49,953 nt of DNA, taken from an uncultured Acidobacteriia bacterium. GTDB lineage: Bacteria; Acidobacteriota; Terriglobia; Bryobacterales; Bryobacteraceae. The translations under genes and the position numbers were made by a program. The notes under the pieces were generated by a model. It made no database searches and was not told the origin of the DNA. It saw only the letters and a program-made list of their open reading frames with translations. Below, one piece after another: positions 44,701-49,953 of this stretch. Position 1 is the stretch's first letter. Each line of letters begins with the position of its first letter. Where the stretch lies: NCBI GenBank assembly GCA_903923395.1, contig CAIXXM010000027.1, positions 1 to 49,953 on the forward strand, given 5' to 3'.

Positions 44701-45616
44701 TGCGGCCTACGTTCTTCGAAACGGAGGAATGTCCGAGTATGACGCTTTGCATGTGGAATTGCGCAAGCGCTTGGCCAGAGGCTTGTTGCTGCAGGGAAAC
44801 TACGTGTGGGGCAAAGCGCTCACCAATATGAACGCTTCTGCCGAGGACGATCTAAGTGAGCCGCAAACGCTGCGAAATGTTGACGCGAGCAAGGGCGTCT
44901 CTCCGTGGGATATCCGTCACTCAGCCAAGCTGAACTATATCTACGAATTGCCCTGGGGACCGGGAAGGAGGTGGCTGTCTCATACCTCCAATACATTTGC
45001 GCGTAAATTATTAGAGGGGTGGGAACTGGCTGGCTCAACGATTGTCCAGACAGGTTCGCCGGCCTTGTTGCGAAGCAGACGTGCCACCGTCAATGGAAAC
45101 TTGAACATCAGTGCATCGGCTGACAGTGGCGTTGAACTCCATAACATTACCGCTCAGCAATTGCAGTCCATGGTTGCGATCCGGAAAACTGGCAACGGAC
45201 TGGTCTACTTTCTGCCGCAGGATCTGATTGATAATTCGTTGGCGGCCTTCGAGCAGGGCGGCAAGACGCTCGCCAGCCTCGACCCGACGAAACCGTATAT
45301 TGGACCCCCGACCACACCCGGAGAATTCGGTGAACGGATTTATCTCTACGGGCCCATGCGCACGCGGGTGAATTTCAGCATCATGAAGCGGACGAAGATC
45401 GGTGAAAGGAAGACCATTGAATTCCGTTGCAATCTGCTCAACGCCTTCAATGATGTCAATTTCCTGTTGGGGGCTGCTGGCAACGATGTCAATTCAATGA
45501 CACTGGCGTCCTCGACATTTGGGCAGACCCGTTCTGCTTACCGCGATTTTTCGGTCTCGGGTTCGAACGATCCAGGCGGTCGAATGATCGATTTCCTGCT
45601 GCGATTCTCATTCTGA
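41720..45616 (+). CDS. large TonB-dependent receptor-like outer-membrane protein
   Basis: A 1298-residue protein of the Oar-like type abundant in Acidobacteriota. A signal sequence (TTAAIIFSCLLSG) is followed by a carboxypeptidase-regulatory-like beta domain at about 25-105 (SQISGTVKDPQGAVVAGATV, YRVTVSVPGFQTATVENIKL), a plug region at about 115-260 (TNLEGAQINQLPVNSRNGNE, SLNMTLDGASMHDPY, GAVQVRFVTKSGTNRFHGTL) and a long beta barrel ending in FSF, with the aromatic C-terminal Phe. These take up large or complex substrates. The GTG at 41720 has AGGAG eight bases upstream; an earlier GTG (41711) is in frame. Confidence 0.88.
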   Translation: MTYRARFFASATTAAIIFSCLLSGQESSQISGTVKDPQGAVVAGATVDTTGVDTNTHYPARTNGRGEYVVASLPAALYRVTVSVPGFQTATVENIKLQPGVPATVNVTLKVGNVTDSVEVTSGAELLQTETTSVTTNLEGAQINQLPVNSRNGNELLTLLPGTNSPGTIRTSSIDGLPKSSLNMTLDGASMHDPYLRSSDGFFASLQAKPDAVEEVAVTTAGASADMLGQGAVQVRFVTKSGTNRFHGTLFWQNRNNDFNANYYFNNIDGLPRDRINLNQFGGSIGGPIKKDKLFFFVNQEWFKLPQSSNSAQLLIPTATAVTGIYTYADATGLKHSINLYNLAALGNSSLPSGTRPYATTPDPSMLSTLQQMVQLASPTAGSLTSRIAQAGDYNRNNFTFQTPGQNNRSFPTAHLDWVASARHHFDTVGNYQTYYANPDTVNGTIPILPGTGSVLGNPQVGSSRRITHSISAALRSAWTPRFTSELRFSTQGGPVVFWQEQTSALFSAWGGYAPVVAGGYVANPWTSGNAAPGSTRRDSPVTTARANLTYAGGPHTLAFGGSFTNIDHYEQTISTDQIPEVTLGVATNDPINTGTTAIFTAANFPGATTQQRTDAMNLYTTLTGRVASITRSLTLDEKTRQYSTNGAIDRTRERYMGLFAHDTWKAARNLTVNFSVRWDVAFPFEDLAGLYTSSGYAGAWGPSGVGHLFEPGATGGSPTFFNLVTPGQTGFPTNYHFFLPSAGLAWSLPTGPGILKWLTGTSGKSVFRMGYSISGVQDGMAVFRYIWGANPGSSTNVSVDPGNFPQIFGPAGSVWLRDGNLPAQKVASSPTFPAALASNQTVNEFDPGLRQPYVQSWSAGVQRELPGAIVFEVRYVGNHSVGLWRRENLNETNIFENGFLTEFKIAQQNLVIAQAKTPGSVNFGNQGLPGQQSVPILSTALGTTSDTTTATYLQQGQAGASAYAIATNTTRMNNLIKAGYPANFFRVNPYTTGAAYVLRNGGMSEYDALHVELRKRLARGLLLQGNYVWGKALTNMNASAEDDLSEPQTLRNVDASKGVSPWDIRHSAKLNYIYELPWGPGRRWLSHTSNTFARKLLEGWELAGSTIVQTGSPALLRSRRATVNGNLNISASADSGVELHNITAQQLQSMVAIRKTGNGLVYFLPQDLIDNSLAAFEQGGKTLASLDPTKPYIGPPTTPGEFGERIYLYGPMRTRVNFSIMKRTKIGERKTIEFRCNLLNAFNDVNFLLGAAGNDVNSMTLASSTFGQTRSAYRDFSVSGSNDPGGRMIDFLLRFSF

Positions 45617-45686
45617 TGGCCACATGTTGCGCAAATCCTACCGCACGTGTTAATCTCGGTTGGTAACCCGCAAGGGCTCAATGGGA

Positions 45687-45730
45687 GGTTTGCGCGCCGA
45701 GTCGTTGATCGATTCGGGACAGATGCAACC
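45687..45730 (+). promoter_or_regulatory. structured leader before rplA, candidate L1 autoregulatory site
   Basis: An inner hairpin pairs CCGAGTCG (45697-45704) with CGATTCGG (45710-45717) with one G-U pair and a 5-base loop. An outer stem pairs GGTTTGC (45687-45693) with GCAACC (45725-45730) with one bulged base. The outer helix can extend into GGGA/CTC further out. L1 is known to repress its own operon by binding an mRNA copy of its rRNA site; this is the only leader structure before rplA here. Assignment to L1 is inference. Confidence 0.4.
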
Positions 45731-45750
45731 GCTCGCACCACTGAGGAGCT

Positions 45751-46470
45751 ATGGCAAGAAAACCCGGCAAAAAATATACTGCTGCGCTGCAGCAAATCGA
45801 AGCTCGCGACTATTCGCTCGAGCAAGCAGTCCCCCTCCTGCAAAAGATCAAGTTTGCGAAGTTCGACGAAACGGTCGAAGTTCACATGCGCCTTGGTGTC
45901 GACCCGAAGCACGCTGACCAGATGGTCCGCGGCACGGTTGTCATGCCGAACGGTCTCGGCAAGTCCAAGAAAGTTCTCGTGATCGCTTCCGGCGATAAGC
46001 TGCGCGAAGCCCAGGAAGCTGGCGCGGACTTCTTCGGTGGAGAGGACATGGTGAACAAGATTCAGTCCGAAGGCTGGACGGATTATGATGCCGTGATCGC
46101 GACTCCGGACATGATGCGGTCGGTCGGTAAGCTCGGCAAGGTGCTCGGTCCCCGCGGCCTGATGCCGAATCCGAAGACTGGCACGGTGACCACGGATGTT
46201 GCCAATGCGATCAAGGAAGTGAAGGCCGGTAAGGTGGAATTCCGTGTCGATAAGACCGGCATCATCCATGCGCCTGTCGGCAAGACCAGTTTCGCTGCCA
46301 ACAAGCTTGTTGAAAATGCCACGAGCTTAATCCAGGCTGTTCTGAAGGCCAAGCCTTCGGCTGCCAAGGGCAAGTACGTGAAGACCGTAACTCTCTGCTC
46401 CACGATGGGCCCTGGTATTCCGGTGGACGTTGTCGATCTGCAGGCGAAGGAGACCGCGGCAAACGCCTAA
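45751..46470 (+). CDS. rplA: 50S ribosomal protein L1
   Basis: Forms the L1 stalk and helps tRNA leave the E site. The 239 residues include [20 protein letters not shown] near the start, [29 protein letters not shown]-like [20 protein letters not shown] with [11 protein letters not shown], and [23 protein letters not shown] lies just upstream of the ATG. rplK, which normally precedes rplA, is absent here; the upstream neighbour is a receptor gene. Confidence 0.98.
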   Translation: MARKPGKKYTAALQQIEARDYSLEQAVPLLQKIKFAKFDETVEVHMRLGVDPKHADQMVRGTVVMPNGLGKSKKVLVIASGDKLREAQEAGADFFGGEDMVNKIQSEGWTDYDAVIATPDMMRSVGKLGKVLGPRGLMPNPKTGTVTTDVANAIKEVKAGKVEFRVDKTGIIHAPVGKTSFAANKLVENATSLIQAVLKAKPSAAKGKYVKTVTLCSTMGPGIPVDVVDLQAKETAANA

Positions 46471-46491
46471 CGGCGCTCCGGGAACAACACG

Positions 46492-47019
46492 ATGAAAAAA
46501 CGGGAAGACAAACAGAAAGATTTCGAACAGCTCAAGGCAGAATTTGAGCGCGCGAATAATGTCTTCGTCACCGGCTTCGAAAAGATGACGGTCGATCAGG
46601 ACTATGAGCTTCGTAAGCAGGTGCGGGCGGCGGGCGGCAAGTACAAGGTTGTGAAGAACAACATTGCGGAGAAGGCCTCCGAGGGTACGCTGGCGCAGGA
46701 CGCATTCAAGGGTTTGAGCGGTATGACTTCCATCGCTCTGACGCAGGGCGATCCGGTCCAGTTGGTGAAGGCGCTCAAGGCTTACGCCAAGACGAATGCC
46801 AAGTTCACCTTCAAGGCTGGTTTGGTGGAAGGCCGGGTCATCGATCTCAAGGGGATCGAAGATTTGGCGACGATGCCGCCGAAGGAAGAGATCTACGCGA
46901 AGCTCCTGTATCTCATCCAGGCGCCTGCGCAGCGTTTGGTCACTGTCCTCAATGCTCCTGGCCGGGATCTGGCCGTGGTTGTGGATCAAGGCGTTCAGGA
47001 AAACAAGTTCTCGGCATAA
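46492..47019 (+). CDS. rplJ: 50S ribosomal protein L10
   Basis: The base of the L7/L12 stalk, which binds 23S rRNA and carries L12 dimers. The 175 residues show KREDKQKDFEQLKAEFERAN at the start, VDQDYELRKQVRAAGGKYKV followed by VKNNIAEKA, and a helical C-terminal L12-binding tail (IYAKLLYLIQAPAQRLVTVL, NAPGRDLAVVVDQ). It follows rplA by 21 bases. In other bacteria L10-L12 represses this operon at an mRNA site. Confidence 0.97.
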   Translation: MKKREDKQKDFEQLKAEFERANNVFVTGFEKMTVDQDYELRKQVRAAGGKYKVVKNNIAEKASEGTLAQDAFKGLSGMTSIALTQGDPVQLVKALKAYAKTNAKFTFKAGLVEGRVIDLKGIEDLATMPPKEEIYAKLLYLIQAPAQRLVTVLNAPGRDLAVVVDQGVQENKFSA

Positions 47020-47069
47020 TCGCCTTTGGGTGGTTGCCGTATGGGAAACAGCCCAGCGAACCGCATGCG

Positions 47070-47169
47070 GGTTCTGGTAAGCGAACGGCCAGAACCGGCG
47101 GCGGCAGGGTGTGTGTGGTGCGGAATTCCGTTTGACCGGAGTTTCCGGTTATGGGATTCGCCGTTCGCT
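47070..47169 (+). promoter_or_regulatory. mutually exclusive hairpins between rplJ and rplL
   Basis: Two perfect stems share sequence. GGTTCTGG (47070-47077) pairs with CCAGAACC (47089-47096), and AGCGAACGGC (47080-47089) pairs with GCCGTTCGCT (47160-47169), so both cannot form at once with a full first loop. A small stem, ACCGGA with TCCGGT (47135-47149), nests inside the long one, and the 10-base palindrome CCGCATGCGG (47061-47070) precedes them. The arrangement suggests attenuation or translational control that adjusts L12 output to L10, or RNA-processing signals. Confidence 0.5.
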
Positions 47170-47218
47170 GGTAAGAAGAAATTCAGCAGTATAAAGATTT
47201 GCGAGGAGTTTGAACATC

Positions 47219-47599
47219 ATGGCGGACATTAACGCGATTGCGGAACAGATTCAGGGCTTGACGCTGCTTGAAGCGTCTCAGCTTGTGAAGTTGCTGGAAG
47301 AAAAGTTGGGCGTTTCGGCGGCGGCAGCGGCTCCTGTTGCGGTTGCAGCGGCTCCGGGCGCTGCGGCAGCGGCTCCTGTGGAAGAGAAGACCGAATTCAC
47401 GGTGGTTCTCACTGCAGCCGGTGCCAACAAGATCAACGTCATCAAGGCCGTCCGCGAAGTCACCAGCCTGGGCCTCAAAGAAGCCAAGGATCTGGTTGAC
47501 GGCGCACCGAAGCCGGTCAAGGAAGGCGTCAGCAAGGAAGAAGCTGAAACCATCAAGAAGAAGTTTGTCGACGCTGGCGCAACTGTCGAAGTGAAGTAA
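47219..47599 (+). CDS. rplL: 50S ribosomal protein L7/L12
   Basis: The multicopy stalk protein that recruits translation factors. The 126 residues comprise the dimerising N domain ([20 protein letters not shown]), an Ala/Pro hinge ([20 protein letters not shown]), and the C domain with [34 protein letters not shown] and GATVEVK at the end. The ATG at 47219 has GAGGAG ten bases upstream; a TTG three codons earlier is in frame but not needed. Confidence 0.97.
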   Translation: MADINAIAEQIQGLTLLEASQLVKLLEEKLGVSAAAAAPVAVAAAPGAAAAAPVEEKTEFTVVLTAAGANKINVIKAVREVTSLGLKEAKDLVDGAPKPVKEGVSKEEAETIKKKFVDAGATVEVK

Positions 47600-47667
47600 A
47601 GAGCCAAGTACCTTTGACAAGGACGCGGGCAGCAAACTGGTCGCAGCCGTGTTAAGAGTTTAGTCTG

Positions 47668-47716
47668 GCGGCAGGGCGGGAATCATAACCCGCCCTGCCG
47701 CTTTTGGCTGTTTTTT
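47668..47716 (+). terminator. strong intrinsic terminator after rplL
   Basis: GCGGCAGGGCGGG (47668-47680) and CCCGCCCTGCCGC (47689-47701) form a perfect 13-bp GC-rich stem with an 8-base loop, followed by TTTT and, after GGCTG, TTTTTT. It lies 68 bases after the rplL stop, so much of the L1-L10-L12 transcription should end here before rpoB. Confidence 0.88.
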
Positions 47717-47726
47717 GGAAAATGGG

Positions 47727-47755
47727 TTGACGGATTGCAGGTCTGGTGCTAGCCT
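47727..47755 (+). promoter_or_regulatory. candidate rpoB promoter
   Basis: TTGACG (47727-47732), a 17-base spacer and TAGCCT (47750-47755), preceded by TGC as an extended -10 (TGn). It starts 10 bases after the U-run of the rplL terminator, where an internal promoter for rpoB would be useful. The -10 hexamer matches consensus only in part. Confidence 0.5.
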
Positions 47756-48148
47756 GATACTTTGGCATTGGTATCTGCCGGTCTCACACCCGGATGGGCA
47801 TTTGTGGAACTGGAACCTCGGCGTTGGAACAGCATCGAGACCAGACCTTCGCTCAGGGGCAGTGCGCCCTTGAAGCGCCACGGGAGAATTGTATCTTCCG
47901 GGCAAAGCCTGGCCGGGAACCTCCAAGGCACTCTTCAGCGGCTGTATTCCAACCTGCACTTAGTCTCTACCCTTATGTTGTACCCGGTATTTCGCTTACT
48001 GGCAACGAGCAAAACCGGATTTCCGCAGAATCATCATCAAGTTTTTTGGTTTGCGGGCCGCGGCCCAGGCGGCTCGTCGTGTTTTTTGGTCTGCAGGCAA
48101 GGCGCATAGCCGCCTTTGTCTGATACTACGGAGTTCTCGAAATCCCAT
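47756..48148 (+). other. long untranslated leader upstream of rpoB
   Basis: About 393 bases separate the promoter from the rpoB ATG. I find no convincing gene; short open frames here are compositionally unlike their neighbours. A 10-base direct repeat, GTTTTTTGGT, lies at 48041-48050 and 48081-48090, each followed by a TGC-containing stretch, with the GC-rich block GGGCCGCGGCCC between them. These U-rich runs next to GC-rich pieces could act as pausing or attenuation signals. Confidence 0.45.

Positions 48149-49953
<1,805 letters not shown>

Overview
The window looks like chromosomal core plus accessory DNA from an Acidobacteriota bacterium, most likely of the Solibacter/Bryobacter group. The main clues are a VWFA-type secreted protein of the family named after Acidobacteria (5189-6328), a very large outer-membrane receptor with an N-terminal carboxypeptidase-regulatory-like domain (41720-45616), moderately high GC, frequent GTG/TTG starts and many 1-8 base start/stop overlaps. 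No insertion sequence, prophage, CRISPR array, tRNA or rRNA was seen.

Layout. 1-1613 (minus): GDP-L-fucose synthase (cut by the window edge) and GDP-mannose 4,6-dehydratase, the two-step route to GDP-fucose. 1667-5003 (minus): response regulator, exported GH3 beta-N-acetylhexosaminidase and a TPR protein, coupled by start/stop overlaps. 5189-9122: VWFA protein, exported metallo-beta-lactamase-fold hydrolase, rhomboid protease, a small membrane protein and an orphan. 9255-12453 (plus): the conserved translation/secretion cluster ffh-rpsP-khpA-rimM-trmD. 12544-16754 (plus): a GalU-like nucleotidyltransferase with a worn signature, overlapping by ATGA a 1114-residue protein that joins a fucokinase-like GHMP kinase to a UDP-sugar pyrophosphorylase; this pair may salvage an unidentified sugar into an NDP-sugar. 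16840-18375 (minus): an envelope protein gene broken by an in-frame TAA. 18577-22165: exported proteins of unknown role and a CusF-like copper lipoprotein. 22173-25103 (minus): RES/Xre toxin-antitoxin pair, exported MsrB and MsrA, enoyl-CoA hydratase.

25369-32843 is an accessory stress-type island: a general-stress membrane protein, two paralogous double PRC-barrel proteins, a semialdehyde dehydrogenase, two small His-rich proteins (one with a DUF2934 tail), DUF3300, DUF2950 and a STAS protein. 32875-40045 returns to housekeeping: FabH, a SprT-like metallopeptidase, then a long minus-strand run hemD-scpA-scpB-rluB-CoA-binding protein-SDR-S1/P1 nuclease. 40103-41611 (plus) is a VapBC-like toxin-antitoxin pair with a compact adenylate-forming enzyme coupled behind it. 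After the 1298-residue receptor come rplA-rplJ-rplL, a strong intrinsic terminator, a likely new promoter, a leader of nearly 400 bases, and the first 601 codons of rpoB.

Most notable: (1) RpoB carries about 65 extra residues near its N terminus with eight cysteines in four pairs, a probable double zinc-binding insertion; (2) the kinase-pyrophosphorylase fusion and its degenerate GalU partner; (3) structured leaders before rplA and rplL, with rplK absent upstream of rplA; (4) an apparent CTG start on the RES toxin; (5) a near-palindrome over the -10 and start codon of an apparently leaderless antitoxin gene. All assignments come from reading the sequence; no database search was run.
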